The notes under the pieces were generated by a model. That model had not been told where the DNA came from. It saw nothing but the letters and a program-made list of their open reading frames with translations, and ran no database searches. From NCBI GenBank assembly GCA_964480425.1, contig CAYZPY010000015.1:1-28028 (forward strand): a stretch of DNA of 28,028 nucleotides, in the 5' to 3' direction. This document shows positions 1 to 7,576 of the stretch, one piece after another; within the stretch, counting starts at the first letter, position 1; each line of letters starts with the position of its first letter. A program made the position numbers and the translations under genes. Source of the DNA: CAYYMD01 sp964480425. GTDB lineage: Bacteria; Planctomycetota; Phycisphaerae; SM23-33.

Positions 1-203
1 TTGGAGGAGGCGCCCGGGGTGAAGATTCTCACCACGCCCCGGGGCTGATTCGCCCACCCGGCGGCGCCGACGTAGTGCCGCCGGCAGTAGATAAGCACCT
101 GGTGCCCGCGGGCGGATAATTCCGCCGACAGATCCTGGATCACCCGCTCGACGCCCCCTCCGCGTGCGGGCGCCCCGCGCGAACCTAACATCGCAATGCG
201 CAT
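1..203 (-). CDS. Glycosyltransferase family 4, N-terminal part (cut by window edge)
   Basis: Only the first 67 residues are inside the window; the gene runs off the left edge. The start, MRIAMLGSRGAPARGGGVER, matches the opening of GT4 enzymes with a DUF1972-type N-terminal domain (a GxRGxPAxxGGxE pattern), the Rossmann lobe that binds the acceptor. The following RGHQVLIYCR strand is also typical. It should transfer a sugar from an NDP-sugar to the lipid-linked glycan at the cytoplasmic face of the membrane. The ATG at 201-203 lies inside the end of the preceding glycosyltransferase gene (19-nt overlap), so the two are probably translationally coupled. The acceptor, donor and C-terminal lobe cannot be judged from this fragment. 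Confidence 0.8.
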   Translation of the reverse strand, partial: MRIAMLGSRGAPARGGGVERVIQDLSAELSARGHQVLIYCRRHYVGAAGWANQPRGVVRIFTPGASS

Positions 204-1399
204 CTGCCGATCGCCTCCCGGTATAGTTCTTCCAGGCGTTCGAGTATCTTCTCCGCCCGGTGCTCGTTTCGGACAAGTTCCCGCCCGCGGCAGGCCATCT
301 CGCTTCTGGATTCGGCGTCGTCGAGGACCTCGGCGGCGACGCGGACCAGAGACTCGGCGCTGGCGGGCTCGAACAACCGCCCCGTTCGCCCGTCGCGAAT
401 CCACTGGCGTATGGGCGCGTGGTCCGGCGCGATGACGCAGCGTCCGGCAGACATCGCCTCCAGCATGGTCTGCGGGCTGTTTTCCGGGCATCGGCTGGTC
501 AGCACCACCGCCGCGGCGCGGTCGAACAGCGGCGCGAGTTTTTCGCGCGTCAGGTGGCCCGTTATCTCAACGTTTTTTGGCGACTGTTCCTCGGCTCGCC
601 GGCGGAGTTCGCCCATCAGCGGACCGTCGCCGGCGATTACTACCTGCGCATCGTCGAGCCGCCTGGCCAGTTCGAGCATCATCATAGGGCCCTTTTCGCG
701 GCTGAGGCGTCCTGCAAAAAGCAGCATGCGCGACTCGCGGGGCGGTTCCGCTGGGCAGGGGGGCGTGTTGACGATGTTGGGCACGAAGAGGGTCTTGGAG
801 GCGGGCACGCCCGTGCGGCGAAGGATGCGGCGCATGTGCCGGCTGGGGCAGATGAAAAAATCCACCGCCGATATATAGCGACGTGCGAATCGCTGGATGA
901 AGCTCTCTATCGCCAGGCCTGCCCCGGCCAGGGACGCGCATGCGGGCGAGGCGGCGTGGTAAAACTTGTTTGGCAGGCACCGGGTGCACACGCCGTCGGG
1001 GCGGAGGAAATGTTTGGTGGGGCACGCCAGGCGGTAATCGTGCGCGGTCATCACCACGCCGATTCCCCGACGCGCCAGGGGGGGGATGATCGAGGGCGTC
1101 AGGTGATGGTAAATGTTGTGCAGGTGGGCAACGTCGACCGCATTTTGACGCAGGAATTTTTCCATCGCTTCTGCGGCGGCGCGGTTGTGGATCATTCTGG
1201 GAAGTGCCGCGGCGGTGGGATTTGCGGCGAAGTCGTAAAAAACCGGCATGGCGCCCCCGGGCGCGTCGGCGCAGCCGAAATTCAGCACCGTGTGTCCCCG
1301 GTCCTGCTGGAAGCGGGCGAGGCGCTCGATGTAGGCGCCCACGCCGCCGGCGCGGGACGAGGCGAGTTTCAGGAACTTGTCAACGTGGAGTATTCGCAC
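185..1399 (-). CDS. Glycosyltransferase family 4 (GT-B fold)
   Basis: A 404-residue GT-B glycosyltransferase, normal length for GT4. The N-terminal lobe begins MRILHVDKFL and has the glycine motif AGGVGAYIERL (18-28). A cysteine group (C126, C138, C141, C154) after the HDYRLAC stretch is common in one GT4 subgroup and may bind zinc. The C-terminal nucleotide-sugar lobe starts near 225 (LLFAGRLSREKG) and holds the EX7E motif, E306 and E314. The start is a GTG (1397-1399), 7 nt after the stop of the upstream glycosyltransferase, and the 3' end overlaps the next one, so it sits mid-operon. It likely adds one sugar of the repeat unit; donor and linkage cannot be told from sequence. Confidence 0.92.
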   Translation of the reverse strand: MRILHVDKFLKLASSRAGGVGAYIERLARFQQDRGHTVLNFGCADAPGGAMPVFYDFAANPTAAALPRMIHNRAAAEAMEKFLRQNAVDVAHLHNIYHHLTPSIIPPLARRGIGVVMTAHDYRLACPTKHFLRPDGVCTRCLPNKFYHAASPACASLAGAGLAIESFIQRFARRYISAVDFFICPSRHMRRILRRTGVPASKTLFVPNIVNTPPCPAEPPRESRMLLFAGRLSREKGPMMMLELARRLDDAQVVIAGDGPLMGELRRRAEEQSPKNVEITGHLTREKLAPLFDRAAAVVLTSRCPENSPQTMLEAMSAGRCVIAPDHAPIRQWIRDGRTGRLFEPASAESLVRVAAEVLDDAESRSEMACRGRELVRNEHRAEKILERLEELYREAIGRCALRC

Positions 1400-1406
1400 G
1401 ATATTT

Positions 1407-2543
1407 TCAGTTTTTCGGTTTTTTGGTTTTTGCGGTTGAGCGAAGTAGTTCGGCGAATTTGTCCGCGGTTATGTCGATGTCGTAATGTTTTGCGGTTTTT
1501 CCGGCGGCGGCGCCCATTTTCCGCGCCGCATCGGCGTCGCCGGACAGTCGCATTATACAATCGGCCAGCGATTTTCTATCCGCCGGGGCGCATTTTAGCC
1601 CGTTGACGCCGTCGGACAGGATGTCGCCAAAGGCGGGTATGTCCGGCGCGATGACCGGCAGGTTGGCGGCCATCGCCTCCAGCGCCGAGATGGGCAGCGT
1701 TTCGGCCTTTGTCGCCAGGACGAATGCGTCGGCGGCGTGGAGATAATCGGCTACGTTCCGCCTCGGACCGGCGAGCGTCACCGACCCGCCGATTTTCAGT
1801 CGCTCGGCATGTCGGCCGAGGCGACCGGCGTCCATTCCCCGCCCGACCATTACCAGTCGCAGGTTTTTGCTTTCCCGCCTCGCCAGGGCGAACGATTCGA
1901 GCAGCCAGCGCGGGTCTTTTTCCGGCCAGTTGTTTGCCACCTGCACGAGGATGAAGGCGTCGTCGGGCATGTTGAGTTTTCGTCGGGCGGTGTTTTTGTC
2001 GCCGACGGGCGCGAAACGGTCGGTGTGAATGCCGTTGGGTATGACGCACATTTTATCTTGACGTACTGCCCCGGCCGACAGCGCCCTCCGCTGCCAGGGG
2101 GCGACGGCGACGATTGCCTCCAGGTGGCGCTGGCAGCGCGTAAGGCGGCGAGTCAGCCCGGGCATTCTTCCACCGGGCGTATCGTGTCCCGGTCCGGAGT
2201 GGCACCACAGAATCCGCACCGGGCGGTTGGGCGACAGCGCCGTGGCGCCGATTGTGGCGATGATGCCGTTTCGTATGGCGTCCACGATTATGACGGCGCC
2301 GATGGCGTGTGTGCGTATTATGTGCGCGGTGGCGGGTATGCATCGCACGTCGAAGCGGTTGGCGGCCAGCGGGCGGTAAACCTTCTCGGCGACGTTCTGG
2401 AAGCGTTCGCCCATGTCGCCTTCGGCGTATATCCCCGCCACGACGACGCCGAATCCGCGGGGGCGCAATGCGCCGACCAGGTCGAGAGCGGCGACTTCCG
2501 CCCCGCCGACCTGCAGTCTGGACATGAGGAAAAGCACGTTCAT
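1407..2543 (-). CDS. Glycosyltransferase family 4 (GT-B fold)
   Basis: A 378-residue GT4 enzyme. The N-terminal lobe opens MNVLFLMSRLQVGGAEVAAL with the GGAE motif at 13-16. The C-terminal lobe has the donor-binding EX7E motif in AETLPISALEAMAANLPVIA, followed by a typical GDILSDGVNGL segment. The open frame extends 50 codons further upstream, but that stretch is Arg-rich and lies inside the upstream GT2 gene. The ATG at 2541-2543 overlaps the GT2 stop by 4 nt (ATGA), the usual coupling arrangement, so I chose that start. The role is transfer of a sugar onto the lipid-linked oligosaccharide in the cytoplasm; the specific sugar is unknown. Confidence 0.92.
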   Translation of the reverse strand: MNVLFLMSRLQVGGAEVAALDLVGALRPRGFGVVVAGIYAEGDMGERFQNVAEKVYRPLAANRFDVRCIPATAHIIRTHAIGAVIIVDAIRNGIIATIGATALSPNRPVRILWCHSGPGHDTPGGRMPGLTRRLTRCQRHLEAIVAVAPWQRRALSAGAVRQDKMCVIPNGIHTDRFAPVGDKNTARRKLNMPDDAFILVQVANNWPEKDPRWLLESFALARRESKNLRLVMVGRGMDAGRLGRHAERLKIGGSVTLAGPRRNVADYLHAADAFVLATKAETLPISALEAMAANLPVIAPDIPAFGDILSDGVNGLKCAPADRKSLADCIMRLSGDADAARKMGAAAGKTAKHYDIDITADKFAELLRSTAKTKKPKN

Positions 2544-3496
2544 ATCGCCGCCTTGATTTTTCCGCTCACCAGCGCCGCGGCGCCGCGGAGCATCCCGCCG
2601 ATTATACCCGCGTGGACGCGCCTGTCGCCCAGCGGCAGGTAAAGTGCGTGAACGATCAGCAGTCCGAATATATTCCACCACACCAGCAGCCACTTTCCGG
2701 CGCCCGGCTCAATGGCGTCTACGGCGATGCGGTGTATGTTGGTTACTATCATTTTCCCGTAAGCGACGGGGTCCGGTCTGCCCGGCGCCGCATCGGTGCG
2801 GTGGTGCGTCATCTTCAGGGACGGTGCGATGAACAGGGCGTATTTCTGCGCCGCGCGGTAGAAAAAGTCCCTGTCCTCGCCCAGCGCGTATCCGCCGAAC
2901 AACTCGTTGAATCTGACGTTATCGCCCAGTCGCCGCCTGAAACTCGCCCGGCCGCCGACTATGAAATCCGTCGGCAGCAGTCTGCCGCGGAGTTTTTCGT
3001 CAAGGGGAACGGACTTCGCTGCGCATCGCCTGGGTCGCCATCGCGCGTGCGCGATCAGCAGCATCAGGAAGTCCCATATCCGCTGCCCCGCGCGTAGGCG
3101 GGGTGGTTCGGCCGCCACGGCGCCTATGGCGTCGATTTTTCCGGCTTTGTCGGCGAGGTACATGTCTTGAAGTTCCCCGAGGTAGTTCTCGCCGACCTCG
3201 ATGTCGTCATCCAGCATGACGATTATGTCGCCCGAGGCGGCGTCCATGGCGGCGTTTCGCGAGGCGGGCAGGTTTGCCCGCCGCGCGGGCCTGCGGATGG
3301 GTATGTATTTGACGCCGCTGCGTCGGATATCGTCGCAGACGTCACCGGGGAGTTCCTCGGTTCCGTCGTTTACGATTATCAGTTCGTCGGGCGGTCGGCT
3401 CTGTGCGAGCAAGGCCCCCACGCACCGCCGCAGACTCGCCGGGCGGTCGTGCGTTGGTATGACCACGGAAAATGTAAGTCTCTCGGGAGATTCCAT
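2540..3496 (-). CDS. Glycosyltransferase family 2 (GT-A fold)
   Basis: A 318-residue inverting glycosyltransferase of the GT2 family. The strand FSVVIPTHDRP (9-19) and the IIVNDGT motif (40-46) form the nucleotide-binding half, and MLDDDIEV (94-101) supplies the metal-binding acidic cluster. The C-terminal part has a hydrophobic segment around WLLVWWNIFGLLIVHALYLP, which probably anchors the protein to the inner membrane. It lies 37 nt downstream of the flippase gene and shares an ATGA overlap with the next glycosyltransferase. No clear Shine-Dalgarno precedes its ATG (3494-3496). It adds a sugar in repeat-unit assembly; the donor is not predictable. Confidence 0.92.
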   Translation of the reverse strand: MESPERLTFSVVIPTHDRPASLRRCVGALLAQSRPPDELIIVNDGTEELPGDVCDDIRRSGVKYIPIRRPARRANLPASRNAAMDAASGDIIVMLDDDIEVGENYLGELQDMYLADKAGKIDAIGAVAAEPPRLRAGQRIWDFLMLLIAHARWRPRRCAAKSVPLDEKLRGRLLPTDFIVGGRASFRRRLGDNVRFNELFGGYALGEDRDFFYRAAQKYALFIAPSLKMTHHRTDAAPGRPDPVAYGKMIVTNIHRIAVDAIEPGAGKWLLVWWNIFGLLIVHALYLPLGDRRVHAGIIGGMLRGAAALVSGKIKAAI

Positions 3497-3533
3497 GTTA
3501 ACCGTATCGGCGTTTACGCGGGCGCTCTTGCGT

Positions 3534-5135
3534 CTATGCTTTGTTCGACTTTTGTCGGGAGATGAACCTTCCGGCGGCGGCGAGCAAGAGGCGTTTCTCT
3601 CTGGTTGAGAACAACCACCGCGTGCCCGCCGCGATGCAGATCATCACCGCCCACATTGCCGCCGAGACCCAGGGATGCAGCAGGAAAATAACCGGCGCGA
3701 GGAATATCACGTAACTGCTGGCGTGCATGCGTATCCTGGCGGCGATGAAATACGCGAACATCACGGCGCCCGCAGCGACGTATATTCCCGCGCCCACCGC
3801 GCGAGCGGCGCCGGCGGCGCCCTGGTCGGGCATCCACCACAGCGCCAGCAGCACGTTGAGGACGATCCCGATGGCGGGGGGCAGAATAACGATCGAAGGC
3901 CTCTCGCGGAGTCGCGCGATTATGTTCAAAAGCGCCAGTGAAACGCCCACCTGGTAGAACGTCAACAGCCCGCCCAGCAGTTCCCTTCCGGCGCGGTACG
4001 CTTGGGGAAGCGCCAGCGTCCACAGCGGGGCCGAAACGTAAACTATCGCCGCCAGCGACATGGTGGCCAGGGCGACGGCCTTGTACGTGGTCTGGAGGGT
4101 CTCCATGGCCTTTTGTCGCCGATCGTCCTCCCAGCGCTGGGCGACGTATGTGAAGATAACCGCGCGGGCGGCGTTGGCCAGCACCACAATTAGGTTGGCG
4201 ATCAGCAGGTAGGCGAAGAAATTTGCGCCCTGGACCTTGCCGAATTCCTTGTTTATCAAAAACAGACCCACGAACCTCGCGCCCATCCAGGTCAGGTGGG
4301 CGGCCATGGATATCACCCCGAAGCGAAACACCGCGGATATCGCACTTGGTTCGGCGACGGGTCGGTGGGAGGATTTCATCTCGGCGGCGACGGTGCCGTC
4401 GGGGTCTATGAGTTCGGTTTCCGGCTCCAGCAGGACGGGAGTGGATTCTACCTCCCTGGTGCGTTGTGAGGCGTGCCCTACGGCGTAGTGGACGGCCCAT
4501 GTCCCCATCGCCAGCGGCGCCAGTAGCGACACGAGGTGGGCCAGCAGCAGCGCCAGGGCGGATTGACCGTCGCCCCAGACGCACGCGGCGAGAACGCCGG
4601 CGGCGGTGAACAGTACGGCGAAGGCCATCTCAAGCACCGAGACCATGCGGTACGCCCTGAGCCCCAGCAGGAATCCCTGCACGTTGTGGTAGATCGCCAG
4701 CACAAATGCATTGGCAAGCGCCGCCAGGCACACCATGCGCTGGTATTCGAACGAGATTTGCTCTTGCGCCCGCGAGACGATGACCGCTTTGGTGATGGAT
4801 TCGTGGAGGGCGAACGCCAGCGCCGCCGTCGCCACCGTCGCCAGCGGCGCCAGGAGAAGCACGCGCCTGTAAAAATGCGACAGGGTCCGCCTGGCCTGGT
4901 GTCTGCTGACGTAGCGGACCAGACCTTCGTTGCTGCCCAGGGTCATCACGGTCGAGCCGATAAAGAATATCATAGCGCCCAGTCCCCACAGACCGTACTG
5001 AACTTCGGATACGAGGTGGATGAACAGCAGGACCCTTATCAGCCCGATGGCCTGACGCAAGGCGACGGCGGGAACGTAAATATTGACCGAATCGGTCAGT
5101 GTGCCGACCCTGAGCAATCCTCGCAAGCGGGACAC
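3534..5135 (-). CDS. Polysaccharide repeat-unit flippase (Wzx-like, MOP superfamily)
   Basis: A 533-residue polytopic membrane protein with the length and about 12-14 hydrophobic segments of MOP-superfamily flippases. These move lipid-linked glycan repeats from the cytoplasmic to the periplasmic leaflet. The opening (SVNIYVPAVALRQAIGLIRV, then LVSEVQYGLWGLGAMIFFIG) resembles Wzx/RfbX-type proteins. The frame could open at a TTG at 5141, but GGGAG lies immediately next to that TTG and 6 nt before the GTG at 5133-5135, so GTG is the better start. A charged, Glu/Pro-rich loop of about 50 residues (roughly residues 218-268) splits the two halves. It sits between the ligase/polymerase and the glycosyltransferases, which fits a Wzx/Wzy-type pathway. 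Confidence 0.87.
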   Translation of the reverse strand: MSRLRGLLRVGTLTDSVNIYVPAVALRQAIGLIRVLLFIHLVSEVQYGLWGLGAMIFFIGSTVMTLGSNEGLVRYVSRHQARRTLSHFYRRVLLLAPLATVATAALAFALHESITKAVIVSRAQEQISFEYQRMVCLAALANAFVLAIYHNVQGFLLGLRAYRMVSVLEMAFAVLFTAAGVLAACVWGDGQSALALLLAHLVSLLAPLAMGTWAVHYAVGHASQRTREVESTPVLLEPETELIDPDGTVAAEMKSSHRPVAEPSAISAVFRFGVISMAAHLTWMGARFVGLFLINKEFGKVQGANFFAYLLIANLIVVLANAARAVIFTYVAQRWEDDRRQKAMETLQTTYKAVALATMSLAAIVYVSAPLWTLALPQAYRAGRELLGGLLTFYQVGVSLALLNIIARLRERPSIVILPPAIGIVLNVLLALWWMPDQGAAGAARAVGAGIYVAAGAVMFAYFIAARIRMHASSYVIFLAPVIFLLHPWVSAAMWAVMICIAAGTRWLFSTREKRLLLAAAGRFISRQKSNKA

Positions 5136-5173
5136 TGTCAACTCCCTTTATCCGGGCGGCGTTGCGCGGGGAC

Positions 5174-6685
5174 CTAACTTCCCTGTGGTTCTCTGACCGG
5201 TCTTGCGGGAAGGTCCAGCGTTTGGGGTTCCAGAAGGCGGTTGAATCCGACAATCATACCGGCGAGCGACCAGAACAGACCGTTTACGAAAACGTCCCAC
5301 AGCGTATCGCGGAACATGGCGTCGGTGAGGTAATTGACCATCAGCACCCAGAAGAGCACCACCAGCCCGCGGGAAAGCAAGCCGTGCGCGGTGGCGGGCA
5401 GTTTGCGGTACAACTTCAGGGACTGGGTGAAAACCGCCACAAACAGGGCAATGGTCGCCACCAGCCCGATGAGCCCCGTTTCGGCGGCCATGTTCAAAAA
5501 CAGGTTGTGCTGGACCAGCACCCCGTGTGTCATACCCGCCGCCAGTGAAGCCGGGTCGCGCGGCAACTCCTGCTGGGCGTCCACGAAGTGCCCGAATCCC
5601 ACGCCGAAGACGGGGTGGTCTTTGAATATGTCCCACGTCTGCTGCACGAGTACTAATCTGGCGTATATGGGTCTGGGGGCGGTGAGTCGTTTGGACTGTT
5701 TTATCTGTGTCCAGAAAGTGGTCACCGCTATGACCAGCGCCATGGTGGCCAGAAGGAGTTTGGCCTTTCCGAACCGCCTTCGCGCGCCCCATATGCACCA
5801 CACTATTCCGCACAGGGCGAACGCCACGAACGAACTGCGCATTCCGGTGAAGAATATGGCCGGGGGAATCAGTATCGCCTGGACGATAAGTGCCGTCCTG
5901 TAAGGACCCTTCAACCTGTTGACCAGGAACCAGTCCACGTAGAACAGCAGCACCAGCAACATTGCCTGCGGACTGGCGCCGCGGAATGCGCCGCGGGCGC
6001 GGTCGAAGTGGATGCCGAAATCGGCGTTGTTTATGTACTCTGGCCAGATTAACCCCCTCGCCTGCTCCATACCCTGAAGCGCGGCGAATTGCAGATATCC
6101 GATATACAGTGCGTACCAGCCGTAAAACGTCAGCGCCAGAAGCGCTATTTTAATCTGCGCCGAGCGCCTGGTGGAGTTGTAGACGAGAAAGAACATGGTG
6201 AACGGAAGCAGTATCGAACCGAGGAACCTGAAGTACGGCGCCGATCGCACTTTCGGTTCGGTAATCTGCGTGACCCATCCGGTGGCGGAGGAGCTGGCGG
6301 CCAGGTACACGACCAGAAACGCCATTATCCACATCACGCGACGGTCGAACCTCAACCCGCCCCTGTGCAACAGGAAGTGCAAAAAAAACGCCAGCACCGC
6401 GGCGATAAAGACGAACCGCGGGACGTTCATGTTGAAGAATCCGGTGATTTCCACCCGCCACTGGGGCCAGTCCAGCAGCCCGTATGAGAGCACCCAGAAC
6501 CACGTCCAGATGGTTATTTCCCACTTCGCCGCCGAAAACGCCAGCAGACCGGCGCCGACGAGCGCCACGAAAATCCACGGAAACAGTATCGGTACGTGCA
6601 CCGATAGCGCGGCAATCGCCACGGCGAGCGCGGCGAAGCCGGCAAGGGTGAGCGAATCGACCTTCTGGTTACCCGTGCCGATCAT
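5174..6685 (-). CDS. O-antigen ligase/polymerase family membrane protein (WaaL/Wzy-like)
   Basis: A 503-residue polytopic membrane protein with about 11-12 hydrophobic segments. The large periplasmic loop carries the family signature: TGMRSSFVAF (280-289), a DHPVFGVGFGHF stretch (356-367), then HNLFLNMAAETGLIG (393-407) with the His that is key in O-antigen ligases. This family either joins a finished glycan to an acceptor or polymerises repeat units, and sequence alone does not separate the two. The ATG (6683-6685) has AAGGA 5 nt upstream. The upstream 140-bp AT-rich gap contains palindromes and a promoter candidate, so this gene may begin a sub-operon that continues into the flippase 38 nt downstream. 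Confidence 0.9.
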   Translation of the reverse strand: MIGTGNQKVDSLTLAGFAALAVAIAALSVHVPILFPWIFVALVGAGLLAFSAAKWEITIWTWFWVLSYGLLDWPQWRVEITGFFNMNVPRFVFIAAVLAFFLHFLLHRGGLRFDRRVMWIMAFLVVYLAASSSATGWVTQITEPKVRSAPYFRFLGSILLPFTMFFLVYNSTRRSAQIKIALLALTFYGWYALYIGYLQFAALQGMEQARGLIWPEYINNADFGIHFDRARGAFRGASPQAMLLVLLFYVDWFLVNRLKGPYRTALIVQAILIPPAIFFTGMRSSFVAFALCGIVWCIWGARRRFGKAKLLLATMALVIAVTTFWTQIKQSKRLTAPRPIYARLVLVQQTWDIFKDHPVFGVGFGHFVDAQQELPRDPASLAAGMTHGVLVQHNLFLNMAAETGLIGLVATIALFVAVFTQSLKLYRKLPATAHGLLSRGLVVLFWVLMVNYLTDAMFRDTLWDVFVNGLFWSLAGMIVGFNRLLEPQTLDLPARPVREPQGS

Positions 6686-6700
6686 AATGTCCTTAGTATA

Positions 6701-6740
6701 TTACGAATATATATTCTATCGTAAATACTTAACATGTTAA
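6701..6740 (-). promoter_or_regulatory. Promoter and operator-like palindromes before the O-antigen ligase gene
   Basis: Minus-strand TTAACA (plus 6735-6740) and TAGAAT (plus 6713-6718) are 16 bp apart. Perfect palindromes overlap them: TTAACATGTTAA (6729-6740) on the -35, and GAATATATATTC (6705-6716) on the -10, the latter nested in a TTACGA...TCGTAA repeat (6701-6706, 6719-6724). The stretch is an AT-rich island in GC-rich DNA. Confidence 0.35.
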
Positions 6741-6825
6741 TTGCATTATATTTGTCTTGATGTTCTTGACTCGCCGCACGTGCGGTTTGCAGGCGGCGCG
6801 CCTTTCGCGACGGTACGGCGTTCGG

Positions 6826-7530
6826 TCAGGGCGGTTTTTCGAAAATCGTCCCGCAGTCCACGATGTCGCTCCAGGGGATATCCGCCTGGGTGACCACGCG
6901 CAAATCGTTGTCCCGGCACATTTGGGCGAAACTTTCCCTGCTGACGTTGCTGCGCCAGTGGGGATTTTTCTTTATGTTCTTGTTGGCCTCCTCGCCCAGG
7001 TCCGAGTGATGGATGAACCCGCGCCCGCCGGGCCTTAACACGCGCGCGAATTCCCGCACGTAACCTTCCATGACGCTCTTGTCGAAATGGACGGCGGCGT
7101 CCCAGCAATACACCGCCGAGACCGCGCCGCCGGGAATCATTTCCAAATCCGCCCCGTTGTTGACGTGATACTCGATGTCGCATCCGTCGTGCGAGAGGCC
7201 GAATTTATCGCGGCACTGCTTAAGCGCATAGGAGTTGTAATCGACGGCGTAGATTTTTTTCGCCACCCGGCAGAGCATGGCGGTGTTCCGTCCTGCCCCC
7301 GGTGCGAGCTCCAGGACCGCGTCGAAATCGAAATCCTTAATCAGCGCCCAGATAATCTCGTCCCACTGCTGGGACATGACGTTTTGGGCGGCGGGGAAGT
7401 ACGGGTCCCACAAACCTTTCTTCGAGCATTGCAGAAGGTTGGCGCGCCTGCGTGGTAGCAGGGGCACGATGACGCTGTCCAGCACTTTGGTCCAAACCTT
7501 GTCCAGCAAACTCTTGACCGGCTTAGCCAT
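6826..7530 (-). CDS. Class I SAM-dependent methyltransferase
   Basis: A 234-residue class I methyltransferase. Motif I is LELAPGAGRN (73-82), with the acidic ribose-binding residue at D97 in YAVDYN. A post-motif segment, FARVLRPGGRGFIHHSD, is typical of Methyltransf_11/25-type enzymes. No transmembrane segment is seen, so it should act in the cytoplasm. Set between the export proteins and the ligase, it may methylate a sugar of the repeat unit or cap the chain, but the substrate is inferred only from position. It lies 46 nt after the Wzz-like gene. The ATG (7528-7530) has only a weak GGGGT upstream. Confidence 0.85.
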   Translation of the reverse strand: MAKPVKSLLDKVWTKVLDSVIVPLLPRRRANLLQCSKKGLWDPYFPAAQNVMSQQWDEIIWALIKDFDFDAVLELAPGAGRNTAMLCRVAKKIYAVDYNSYALKQCRDKFGLSHDGCDIEYHVNNGADLEMIPGGAVSAVYCWDAAVHFDKSVMEGYVREFARVLRPGGRGFIHHSDLGEEANKNIKKNPHWRSNVSRESFAQMCRDNDLRVVTQADIPWSDIVDCGTIFEKPP

Positions 7531-7576
7531 CGTAACCCCGAATCGCCACTGACGTATAGTTACCGGCCGCCGGGTC

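Noticed and set aside
260..1606. Long plus-strand open frame (448 codons) across the two GT4 genes
   Set aside because: It lies opposite well-matched glycosyltransferases, has no family features and crosses a gene border; such frames are common in GC-rich DNA.
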